The translations under genes and the position numbers were made by a program. From DASQHM01 sp035632095 (GTDB taxonomy: Bacteria > Pseudomonadota > Alphaproteobacteria > Ferrovibrionales > Ferrovibrionaceae), in assembly GCA_035632095.1 (NCBI GenBank), contig DASQHM010000054.1, forward strand, positions 1 to 7,072: DNA of 7,072 nucleotides, in the 5' to 3' direction. The notes beneath the pieces were generated by a model that saw only the letters and a list, made by a program, of their open reading frames with translations, made no database searches and was not told the origin of the DNA. Below, one piece after another: positions 1 to 5,324 of this stretch (its first letter is position 1; the number at the start of each line of letters is the position of its first letter).

Positions 1-645
1 CACCTTCTCGAAGCTCAAGTCGGCCGCGCGGCGGTGATCGAGGGTGCGGAATCCCTTGATGCCGAGACCCTTGGCGGTGCGGTCCACCAGGAAGAGCGAG
101 ATGCCCTTCGGGTCGAGATGCCCGCCGGCGGTGCGCGCCGAAACGATGATCTTGTCGGCGGCGGGCGCGTCGAACACCACGCACTTTTGTCCGTTCAACA
201 CGTAGCCGTTGCCGCTCTTCTTCGCCGTAAGCGACACGTCGCCCAAATTGAAGCGCGCCTGATGCTCGGCGAAAGCGAAGGCGAACTTCACCTTGCCCTC
301 GACCAGCTTGGGCAGCAGCTCCTTCTTCAGGGCGGAACTGCCGGCGGCGGCAATCAAGCCCCCGCCGAGCACGGCGGTGGAGAAATAGGGCTCGACCACG
401 AGGCCGGCTCCGAGCCCCTCCATGATCACCATGGTGTCGATGGCCGTGCCCCCTAAGCCGCCGAAATCCTCGGGCACCGCCACGCCGAGCCAGCCGAGCT
501 CGGCCATCTGATGCCAATTCTCCTCGCGGAAGCCGGCATCGGTGCCGACGGTCTTGCGCCATTTGTCGAAGGCGTATCGGTCGCGCACGAAACGCTCGAC
601 GCTGTCCTTCAGTTGGCGCTGCTCGTCGCTGAACGCGAAATCCAT
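1..645 (-). CDS. pimD: PimD-like acyl-CoA dehydrogenase, small subunit (3' end outside window)
   Basis: The 215 visible N-terminal residues begin MDFAFSDEQRQLKDSV and carry the acyl-CoA dehydrogenase N-terminal helical domain and most of the middle beta domain. The start at 645 follows an AGGGAG ribosome binding site (655-660) nine bases upstream. At the flavin/substrate loop, where typical family members have TEPxxGSD, this protein reads AEHQARFNLGD (residues 126-136). That form resembles the small subunit of pimeloyl-CoA dehydrogenase. The gene lies 31 bp downstream of the large-subunit gene on the same strand, so the two are very likely co-transcribed. In Rhodopseudomonas palustris the pimFABCDE operon degrades dicarboxylic acids such as pimelate by beta-oxidation. 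By analogy this is the partner subunit of a cytoplasmic FAD-dependent heteromeric dehydrogenase. The C-terminal domain is not visible, so the catalytic status of this subunit cannot be judged. Family assignment is secure; the pimelate substrate is inferred. Confidence 0.88.
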   Translation of the reverse strand, partial: MDFAFSDEQRQLKDSVERFVRDRYAFDKWRKTVGTDAGFREENWHQMAELGWLGVAVPEDFGGLGGTAIDTMVIMEGLGAGLVVEPYFSTAVLGGGLIAAAGSSALKKELLPKLVEGKVKFAFAFAEHQARFNLGDVSLTAKKSGNGYVLNGQKCVVFDAPAADKIIVSARTAGGHLDPKGISLFLVDRTAKGLGIKGFRTLDHRRAADLSFEKV

Positions 646-676
646 CTGCTCACTCTCCCTGTCGGCCGCAACGGGC

Positions 677-1864
677 TCAGAGGCCCAGCACCATCTTGGC
701 GATGACGTTCTTCTGAATTTCGTTCGAGCCGCCGTAGATGGTGTACGCGCGTCCATACAAGAACGAATCCATCAGTCCGCTGGAATACTCCGGCCCGATC
801 GGCGGCTCGTTCGAACCGGAGCGGTGCGGCTGGAACGGCGCGGAATAGTAACCGAGCGATTCGATGGCCATCTCGGTCAGGCGCTGGCCGATTTCGGAGC
901 CGCGGATCTTCAGCATGGAGGCCTCCGGCCCGGGCGCCTTGCCCGCCGCGGCGTCGGCCAGGATGCGCAGGTTGGAGTATTCCAGCGCCATCAGCTCGAT
1001 TTCGATCTGCGCCAGCTTGTCCTTGAAGACGTTGTCTTCGATCAGCGGCTTGCCGTCCGTCATTTCCGCCTTGGCGATCTGCTTGAGCTTGGCCAGGCGC
1101 TTCTTCGAATTGGCGACTTGGGCGATGCCGGTGCGCTCGTGGCCCAACAGGTATTTGGCGTAGGTCCAGCCCTTGTTCTCCTTGCCGATCAGGTTCTTCT
1201 TCGGCGCGCGCACGTTGTCGAGGAACACTTCGTTGATCGAATGGCCCTCGTTGATGGTGATGATGGGCCGCACCGTGATGCCGGGCGTCTTCATGTCGAT
1301 CAGAAGGAACGAAATGCCTTCCTGCTGCTTGGCGTTCGGATCGGTGCGGACGAGGCAAAAGATCATGTTCGCCTCGTGCGCCTGGGTGGTCCAGATCTTG
1401 TGGCCGTTGACCACGTAGTGATCGCCGTCCGACTCCGCCTTTGTCTTTAGGGAGGCGAGATCGGAGCCGGAGCCGGGCTCGGAATAGCCCTGGCACCACC
1501 AATCCTCGGCCTTGAGGATGCGCGGAAGGTAATACGCCTTCTGTTCTTCGTTGCCGAAGGTGTAGATGACGGGGCCGACCATGCTGATGCCGAAGGGCGA
1601 CTGGCCGGGCGTTTCGCCGGCCGTCTCCTCGTCGAAAATATAGCGCTGCGTCGCGGTCCAGCCGGTGCCGCCGTATTGCTTCGGCCAAGCGGGAGCCGCC
1701 CAGCCCTTCTTATAGAGAATCCGTTGCCACTCCTGCGCATCGTCCTTCGACAGATGGATGCCCTGCTTCATCTTCTTCCGCGTCGCGGCGGGCACGCCTT
1801 CCTTGACGAACTTACGCACCTCTTCGCGAAACGCGGCGTCTTCGGGGCTGAAGCTGAGATCCAT
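677..1864 (-). CDS. pimC: PimC-like acyl-CoA dehydrogenase, large subunit
   Basis: This 395-residue FAD-dependent acyl-CoA dehydrogenase introduces the 2,3-double bond into an acyl-CoA and passes electrons to ETF. It begins MDLSFSPEDAAFREEV. The start at 1864 is chosen over an upstream in-frame ATG at 1906 because a GAGGGAGAAGA ribosome binding site precedes it and family members start there. Visible motifs are WWCQGYSEPGSGSDLASLKT (122-141, flavin/substrate loop), WTTQAHEANMIFCLVRTD, LLGHERTGIA (239-248) and YTIYGGSNEIQKN (374-386). Where MCAD-type enzymes have the catalytic Glu (YEGT), this one has Gly (YGGS). A Glu in GHER (residue 243) sits where isovaleryl-CoA dehydrogenase places its base, so E243 is the probable catalytic base. 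The sequence closely resembles the pimeloyl-CoA dehydrogenase large subunit. The small-subunit gene follows after 31 bp. A palindrome (1882-1901) and a candidate promoter lie upstream. Substrate preference for dicarboxylyl-CoAs is inferred from the family. Confidence 0.9.
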   Translation of the reverse strand: MDLSFSPEDAAFREEVRKFVKEGVPAATRKKMKQGIHLSKDDAQEWQRILYKKGWAAPAWPKQYGGTGWTATQRYIFDEETAGETPGQSPFGISMVGPVIYTFGNEEQKAYYLPRILKAEDWWCQGYSEPGSGSDLASLKTKAESDGDHYVVNGHKIWTTQAHEANMIFCLVRTDPNAKQQEGISFLLIDMKTPGITVRPIITINEGHSINEVFLDNVRAPKKNLIGKENKGWTYAKYLLGHERTGIAQVANSKKRLAKLKQIAKAEMTDGKPLIEDNVFKDKLAQIEIELMALEYSNLRILADAAAGKAPGPEASMLKIRGSEIGQRLTEMAIESLGYYSAPFQPHRSGSNEPPIGPEYSSGLMDSFLYGRAYTIYGGSNEIQKNVIAKMVLGL

Positions 1865-1881
1865 GGATTCTTCTCCCTCGT

Positions 1882-1901
1882 GCGATGCCGTGCGGCATCG
1901 C
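1882..1901. promoter_or_regulatory. Perfect 9-bp-arm palindrome before pimC (candidate operator)
   Basis: GCGATGCCG and CGGCATCGC form perfect 9-bp inverted arms around a two-base TG centre, 17 bp upstream of the pimC start codon. There is no T-tract on either side, so it is not an intrinsic terminator. The symmetry and size fit a dimeric repressor site, for example of the TetR or GntR families that often control acyl-CoA catabolism. It could also form a leader-RNA hairpin next to the ribosome binding site. No regulator gene is in the window. Confidence 0.5.
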
Positions 1902-1926
1902 GGCATATTTCGAACGGCAAATTGCG

Positions 1927-1955
1927 AGGTTAGGCGCGGCTTACGGCCATTTCAA
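1927..1955 (-). promoter_or_regulatory. Candidate sigma-70-type promoter for pimCD
   Basis: On the minus strand TTGAAA (1955-1950) is separated by 17 bases from TAACCT (1932-1927). That gives a plausible -35/-10 pair and a transcription start near 1920. The resulting leader of about 55 nt would contain the 1882-1901 palindrome. The -10 match is modest and this rests on spacing and sequence alone. Read-through from the yjbQ-like gene upstream, which is on the same strand, is an alternative. Confidence 0.33.
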
Positions 1956-1997
1956 GCCTCTGGCGGTTGACGTAACGGTAACCTGCGGCAGGGCGGG

Positions 1998-2417
1998 TCA
2001 TTGACCGATCAGATGCATCACAATCTCGCGGGCGTGGCTGCGCGTCCGGTGTTCATAGAGGTATATGGCCTGCCAAGTGCCGAGCGCGAGGCGTCCGGCG
2101 CTCACCGGGATCGCGACGTGGGTTTGCGTCAGGGCCGCCCGGATATGGGAGGGCATGTCATCGGGGCCCTCCGTCGTGTGTCGGTAAAGTTTCGGATCGT
2201 CCGGCACGAGCCTGGTCAGAAACCGGTCCAGATCGGCCAGCACGTCCGGATCGGCATTCTCCTGGATCAGCAATGACGCGGACGTGTGCCGGATGAAGAG
2301 CGTGAGCAGGCCGCTCGCCAAGCCTTGTGCGGCGACCCAGCGCGCCACGTCGGCCGTCACGTCGGTCAGGCCGCGTCCGCGGGTCTGGACCGTGAGCGTA
2401 TGCTGCGTTTGTCGCAT
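1998..2417 (-). CDS. yjbQ: YjbQ/UPF0047 family protein
   Basis: This 139-residue protein matches the YjbQ (UPF0047) family in length and motifs. It has RGLTDVTADVARWV near the N-terminus, RHTSASLLIQENADPDV (43-59), HTTEGPDDMPSHI (80-92), LGTWQAIYLYEHR (112-124), and a C-terminal His-containing strand. The conserved histidines line a probable metal-binding pocket. E. coli YjbQ has weak thiamine phosphate synthase activity, but the physiological role of the family is not settled, so no function is asserted. The start at 2417 (MRQTQHTL) matches the usual family N-terminus. The reading frame extends to a GTG at 2468, but that extension runs into the REP-like palindrome and is unlikely to be translated. 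A GAGGAGA motif lies 14 bases upstream of the chosen start, a long spacing. The gene diverges from the dehalogenase unit and lies 133 bp upstream of pimC on the same strand. Confidence 0.88.
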   Translation of the reverse strand: MRQTQHTLTVQTRGRGLTDVTADVARWVAAQGLASGLLTLFIRHTSASLLIQENADPDVLADLDRFLTRLVPDDPKLYRHTTEGPDDMPSHIRAALTQTHVAIPVSAGRLALGTWQAIYLYEHRTRSHAREIVMHLIGQ

Positions 2418-2463
2418 GGCCTGCGAATTCGTCTCCTCGGCAACGGTTTCACGGCTCGGCAAG

Positions 2464-2490
2464 CTCACCCTGAGCCCGTCGAAGGGTGAG
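2464..2490. repeat. REP-like palindromic element
   Basis: CTCACCCT (2464-2471) and AGGGTGAG (2483-2490) form a perfect 8-bp stem around the 11-base loop GAGCCCGTCGA. The core resembles the CCCTGAGCNNGTCGAAGGG palindrome that recurs in many copies in proteobacterial genomes, often between genes. It sits between the divergent yjbQ-like and dehalogenase genes. There is one copy in this window, so its repeat status is inferred from similarity to the known type. No T-tract follows it, so it is not a clear terminator. Confidence 0.6.
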
Positions 2491-2557
2491 GCGCAAGGCC
2501 CTTCCCTCCCGTAAACGCACGGGCGATGATGGCGGCCACAGCATCGAGGAACGAGAC

Positions 2558-3454
2558 ATGACCGAAGCGTTGCGCACGCCGGACGAACGGTTCGCGAATT
2601 TGCCGGGATTTGCCTTCGCGCCGCACTACGTGGAAAACCTGCCCGGATACGCCGGGCTTCGCGCGCATTATCTCGACGAAGGGCCGCGCGACGCGCGCGA
2701 GGTTTTCCTCTGCCTGCACGGCCAGCCCACGTGGGCCTATCTCTATCGGAAGATGGTTCCGGTGTTCGCGGCGGCGGGCCATCGCGCCGTCGCGCCGGAT
2801 TTCTTTGGCTTCGGCCGCTCCGACAAGCCGGTGGACGAGGCGACCTACGGTTTCGCCTTCCACCGCGACATGCTGAAGCGGCTGATCGAGCGTCTCGATC
2901 TTCGCAACATCACGTTGGTGGTTCAGGATTGGGGCGGCATCCTCGGCCTGACCTTGCCCATGGACATGCCCGAGCGCTTCACGCGTCTGCTCATCATGAA
3001 CACCGCGTTCGGCACCGGCGATCTGCCGCTCGGCGAGGGATTTCTCGCCTGGCGCGCCTGGTGCGCCAAGAACCCGGACATGGATATTCCGAAATTGATG
3101 GCGCGCTCGTGCCCGCAGCTTTCGCCGGAAGAATGCGCCGCCTATGGCGCGCCCTATCCGGATGTTCGCTACAAGGCCGGCGTGCGCCGGTTTCCCCCGA
3201 TGGTGCCGGAATTTCCCGACAGCGACGGCGCCGCCATCTCGCGCCGCGCGCGCGACTGGTTCTCGACGGCGTGGAACGGGCGGACGTTCATGGCGGTCGG
3301 CATGAAGGATCCAGTGCTGGGGCCGAAGATCATGGCCGGCGTGCGCCAGCACATTCGCAGCTGCCCGCCACCCTACGAAGTGGCCGACGGCGGACATTTC
3401 CTCCAGGAATGGGGAGGCGAGGTCGCCCGGGCGGCGCTCGCCGCTTTCGGCTGA
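2558..3454 (+). CDS. dhlA: Haloalkane dehalogenase, HLD-I (DhlA-type)
   Basis: This 298-residue alpha/beta hydrolase hydrolyses a carbon-halogen bond of a haloalkane to give an alcohol and halide, with no cofactor. It aligns end to end with Xanthobacter autotrophicus DhlA (310 aa) in shared blocks: RTPDERFANL, LRAHYLDEG, VFLCLHG, APDFFGFG, SDKPVDE, RLDLRNITLVVQDWGG, AGVRRFP and GHFLQEWG. All five catalytic positions are present: nucleophile D124 with halide-binding W125 (VVQDWGG), second halide-binding W165 (GFLAW), acid D251 (GMKDPVLGP) and base H280 (GGHFLQE). The oxyanion segment is HGQPTW (54-59), with Gln56 where DhlA has Glu. The cap segment before W165 is about ten residues shorter than in DhlA. 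The start at 2558 is preceded by GAGGA at 2546-2550. There is no signal peptide, so it is cytoplasmic. The stop overlaps the start of a thioesterase gene. Family is secure; the natural halide substrate is unknown. Confidence 0.93.
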   Translation: MTEALRTPDERFANLPGFAFAPHYVENLPGYAGLRAHYLDEGPRDAREVFLCLHGQPTWAYLYRKMVPVFAAAGHRAVAPDFFGFGRSDKPVDEATYGFAFHRDMLKRLIERLDLRNITLVVQDWGGILGLTLPMDMPERFTRLLIMNTAFGTGDLPLGEGFLAWRAWCAKNPDMDIPKLMARSCPQLSPEECAAYGAPYPDVRYKAGVRRFPPMVPEFPDSDGAAISRRARDWFSTAWNGRTFMAVGMKDPVLGPKIMAGVRQHIRSCPPPYEVADGGHFLQEWGGEVARAALAAFG

Positions 3455-3882
3455 TGGGCGCGTCCGAGGCATTCGACCCGGCGGCCGACGGCTGGAAGGC
3501 GTATGCGCCTGAGCGCGGATTCGAGCGTCACGTCGGACCGATCTGGTCCAAGCGCCGGGCGCCGGGCCGCATGCGTTTCGGCTTTCTGGCGGGTCCGCAT
3601 CACGTCAACCCGAACGGCGTCGTGCACGGCGGCATGCTGGTCACGTTTCTCGATCACGTGTGCGGCGCGCTGGTCTGGTGGGCGGCGGGCAAGAAAACCT
3701 GCGCCACCGTCACTTTGAACAGCGATTTCATCAGTTCGGCCCAGCAAGGCGAATGGATCGAAGGCGAGGCGACTCTCGTCCGCAAGGGCCAGAGCCTGGT
3801 CTTCGTGCGCGCCGAAGCCAGCGTCGGCGATCGCATCGTCATGACCGCGTCAGGCATTTGGAAAGTCTTCGACGCGACGTGA
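3454..3882 (+). CDS. PaaI-like hotdog-fold acyl-CoA thioesterase
   Basis: This 142-residue single-domain hotdog protein has the length of PaaI-family thioesterases. The signature NPNGVVHGGMLVTFLDHVCG (52-71) contains the HGG turn and an acidic residue, D67, at the usual catalytic position on the long helix. It is followed by beta strands including TVTLNSDFISSA and the C-terminal MTASGIWKVF. Family members hydrolyse acyl- or aryl-CoA thioesters to free acid and CoA in the cytoplasm. The start at 3454 shares one base with the dehalogenase stop (TGATG). No good ribosome binding site precedes it, which points to translational coupling and one transcript. The same frame is open back to 2731, but that part only shadows the dehalogenase gene. 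The substrate is not deducible. The gene converges with a small membrane-protein gene across nine bases. Confidence 0.87.
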   Translation: MGASEAFDPAADGWKAYAPERGFERHVGPIWSKRRAPGRMRFGFLAGPHHVNPNGVVHGGMLVTFLDHVCGALVWWAAGKKTCATVTLNSDFISSAQQGEWIEGEATLVRKGQSLVFVRAEASVGDRIVMTASGIWKVFDAT

Positions 3883-3891
3883 TCCGTGGCG

Positions 3892-4089
3892 TCAGTGCGT
3901 GTAGATGCGCTCGGCGCAATTGCGCCGGCCTTCGCTGAGGCAGGTCTGCAGCTTGTTCCAGTCCAGGAATGCCAGGAAAAGCCAGACGAAGAGCGCGATG
4001 CCGCCGATCACCGCAGCCAGTACGAGCCAACTCACCCGCGTCCCGTTCGCCGGTTCGGGATCGTTGTCATGCAAATGAGGATCACCCAT
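3892..4089 (-). CDS. Small single-pass membrane protein with two cysteines
   Basis: This 65-residue protein has a polar, acidic N-terminus (MGDPHLHDNDPEPANG). One strongly hydrophobic helix follows at about residues 20-42, flanked by W21 and W44. The C-terminal tail is short and basic, with two cysteines eight residues apart (C50 and C58, in QTCLSEGRRNCAERI). There is no cleavable signal, so it is probably an integral inner-membrane protein. The CxxxxxxxC pair could form a disulfide or bind a ligand. It resembles small uncharacterised alphaproteobacterial proteins with a similar tail, an impression from memory only. Support for it being real: it fills the gap between the thioesterase and cspA, has a membrane-protein composition unlike a random shadow frame, and has an AAAGAGC motif upstream of its ATG. 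Function unknown. Confidence 0.65.
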   Translation of the reverse strand: MGDPHLHDNDPEPANGTRVSWLVLAAVIGGIALFVWLFLAFLDWNKLQTCLSEGRRNCAERIYTH

Positions 4090-4099
4090 TAAGCTCTTT

Positions 4100-4128
4100 G
4101 AATTACAGACAATTTGCCATAACTACAA
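4100..4128 (-). promoter_or_regulatory. Possible promoter for the small membrane-protein gene
   Basis: On the minus strand TTGTAG (4128-4123) and TAATTC (4105-4100) are 17 bases apart within a locally AT-rich patch. Transcription from here would begin only a few bases before the start codon at 4089. Either the mRNA is nearly leaderless or the true promoter is elsewhere in this patch. Confidence 0.25.
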
Positions 4129-4150
4129 CCCTTCCGCTAGAAGCGTTTGC

Positions 4151-4178
4151 TTGACTTTCGCGCGCCAATCTCCATATT
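4151..4178 (+). promoter_or_regulatory. cspA: Candidate cspA promoter
   Basis: TTGACT (4151-4156) is followed after 16 bases by CATATT (4173-4178). This is a good match to a housekeeping -35/-10 pair and the best on this strand between 4090 and 4320. The predicted start near 4185 leaves a leader of about 135 nt, similar to the long leaders of known cold-shock genes. A weaker pair, TTGAAT (4098-4103) and TAACTA (4120-4125), lies further upstream. Confidence 0.5.
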
Positions 4179-4185
4179 GAGCGCG

Positions 4186-4319
4186 CTGATCCTTGCTTCG
4201 GCATAGCTTGCCGCAACGCCTGAATGGCCTCGCTCCAAGACTTATTCCGGAAGCTACGATTGAGCCGAGCCGCATTGTCTCTAATGCGGAACGCCAGATT
4301 GATCTAGATGGAGGCCGGA
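4186..4319 (+). promoter_or_regulatory. cspA: Structured cspA 5' untranslated leader (possible RNA thermoswitch)
   Basis: No gene is visible here. The region contains a perfect hairpin, CCGCATT (4270-4276) and AATGCGG (4283-4289), with a 6-base loop. Two upstream segments are exactly complementary to the translation start region. GGCCTC (4226-4231) pairs with GAGGCC (4311-4316), which covers most of the GGAGG ribosome binding site. TTCCGG (4245-4250) pairs with CCGGAA (4315-4320), which reaches the A of the start codon. The two pairings overlap and so exclude each other. E. coli cspA mRNA is known to refold with temperature through its long leader. A similar role here is inferred. Confidence 0.4.
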
Positions 4320-4523
4320 ATGGCTATCGGTACTGTTAAGTGGTTCAACCCGACGAAGGGTTTTGGTTTCATCATGCCGAGCGATGGCTCCAAGGATGTG
4401 TTCGTTCACATCAGCGCAGTGGAGCGCGCCGGACTGAAGACCCTCACCGAGGGTCAAAAGGTAAGCTTCGATGTTGCCGTCGAGCGCGGCAAGAATGCCG
4501 CCGTGAACATCAAGCCTGCGTGA
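4320..4523 (+). CDS. cspA: CspA-family cold-shock protein
   Basis: This 67-residue single cold-shock domain protein reads MAIGTVKWFNPTKGFGFIM at its start. Both nucleic-acid-binding motifs are intact: RNP1 as KGFGFI (13-18) and RNP2 as VFVHI (27-31), with aromatic residues W8, F15, F17, F28 and H30. Such proteins bind single-stranded RNA or DNA in the cytoplasm and act as RNA chaperones, some induced by cold, others constitutive. The start at 4320 is chosen because GGAGG at 4310-4314 lies five bases upstream. The in-frame ATG at 4308 would place that site inside the gene. The gene has its own candidate promoter, a structured leader and a strong terminator, so it is probably monocistronic. Cold induction is plausible from the leader but not shown by sequence. 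Confidence 0.95.
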   Translation: MAIGTVKWFNPTKGFGFIMPSDGSKDVFVHISAVERAGLKTLTEGQKVSFDVAVERGKNAAVNIKPA

Positions 4524-4554
4524 CACCGCAGAACGTTCGCGACTTTGCGACACG

Positions 4555-4580
4555 ACGGCGGCCCAAGGGCCGCCGTTTTT
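4555..4580 (+). terminator. Intrinsic terminator of cspA
   Basis: ACGGCGGCC (4555-4563) and GGCCGCCGT (4568-4576) form a perfect 9-bp GC-rich stem with a CAAG tetraloop. It is followed directly by a T run (4576-4580) and further Ts after one G. It lies 31 bp past the cspA stop and 30 bp before the next start. No matching A-run precedes the stem, so it works in one direction only. Confidence 0.9.
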
Positions 4581-4610
4581 GTTTGTATACGTCACACCCC
4601 TGAGGGCGCC

Positions 4611-5324
4611 ATGGCACAGGTTCGCAGCGAATGGGGACCGGAAGGCGCACGCAAACTCTCGAGCCAGTGCAACGTGCTCATTGTCGTCGACGTGCTGTCC
4701 TTCGGGACCGCGGTCGACGTGGCGACGTCGCGCGGCGCGCTGATCTTTCCTTACGGCGGATTGCTGGAGAAGGCGGAGGGTTTCGCCCGGCGCTACGGCG
4801 CGGCATTGGCGCAATCGCGTTCGCACAAGGATGCGTTTTCCCTGTCGCCGAAATCGCTCGAGGCGATTCCCGCCGGCACGCGTCTGGTCTTGCCCTCGCC
4901 CCACGGCGCGCGCGTCTGCCTGGCCGCGGCCGGACCGGCGATCTTTTGCGCATGCTTGCGCAACGCGGCCGCCGTGGCCCGCGCAGCCGTGGCGATGGGC
5001 GGCACTGTCGGGATCGTGCCGGCCGGCGAGCGCTGGCCGGACGGTTCGCTCCGGCCGGCCTTCGAAGACCTGGCCGGCGCCGGCGCCATCGCGAGCCGGG
5101 TTCCGGGCCAACATTGTCCCGACACGCGCGCGGCCATCGCGGCTTTCGACGGCGCGAAGGCGCAACTGCGCGAGCGGCTGTTGGAATGTCCGTCCGGCCA
5201 GGAGCTGGTGGAGCTTGGTTATCCGGAAGACGTTGACATGGCGGCGCAGCTCGACGTCAGCCCCGTGGTCCCGAGGCTGTTCGACGGCGCCTTCCGCAAC
5301 GTCGCGGGCGCGGTCGCGGCCTAG
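4611..5324 (+). CDS. comB: ComB-family protein (2-phosphosulfolactate phosphatase-like)
   Basis: This 237-residue protein belongs to the ComB family, whose founding member removes phosphate from 2-phosphosulfolactate during coenzyme M synthesis in methanogens. Family features visible are VVDVLSFGTAVDVA (25-38), LVLPSPHGARVCLAA (92-106), VPAGERWPDGSLRPAFEDLAGAGAI (136-160, given by its key GE...ED..GAGAI pattern) and the C-terminal AQLDVSPVVPRLF. Two signature positions differ from classical ComB as I recall it: the DVLRAST-type motif reads DVLSFGT, losing the Arg, and PNG reads PHG. The start at 4611 follows GAGGG (4602-4606) and gives MAQVRSEWGPEG. It is insulated from cspA by a terminator and no clear promoter was found, so how it is transcribed is open. 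No other coenzyme M gene is in the window, so the true substrate is probably different. It ends in a CTAG shared with the convergent gene. Confidence 0.78.
   Translation: MAQVRSEWGPEGARKLSSQCNVLIVVDVLSFGTAVDVATSRGALIFPYGGLLEKAEGFARRYGAALAQSRSHKDAFSLSPKSLEAIPAGTRLVLPSPHGARVCLAAAGPAIFCACLRNAAAVARAAVAMGGTVGIVPAGERWPDGSLRPAFEDLAGAGAIASRVPGQHCPDTRAAIAAFDGAKAQLRERLLECPSGQELVELGYPEDVDMAAQLDVSPVVPRLFDGAFRNVAGAVAA

Noticed and set aside
609..1688. A 359-codon minus-strand frame inside pimC and across the pimC/pimD junction
   Set aside because: It overlaps two clearly recognised genes on the same strand in another frame and has low-complexity composition.
2418..2468. A 17-residue N-terminal extension of the YjbQ-like protein from GTG at 2468
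   Set aside because: Family members begin near MRQTQHTL, and the extension start lies inside the REP-like palindrome without a ribosome binding site.
2731..3453. N-terminal extension of the thioesterase frame
   Set aside because: This part overlaps the dehalogenase in another frame and lacks hotdog features. The thioesterase domain begins after the ATG at 3454.
2465..3472. A 335-codon minus-strand frame opposite the dehalogenase
   Set aside because: It is antisense to a gene with full catalytic motifs, and its own translation resembles no family.
5025..5065. Clustered GCCGGCC-type inverted repeats
   Set aside because: They lie inside the ComB-like coding sequence and are explained by codon use in GC-rich DNA.
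4611..5324. A coenzyme M pathway linked to haloalkane or epoxide metabolism, as in Xanthobacter
   Set aside because: Only a divergent ComB-like gene is present. No comA, comC, epoxide carboxylase or monooxygenase gene is visible, so a pathway claim is unsupported.
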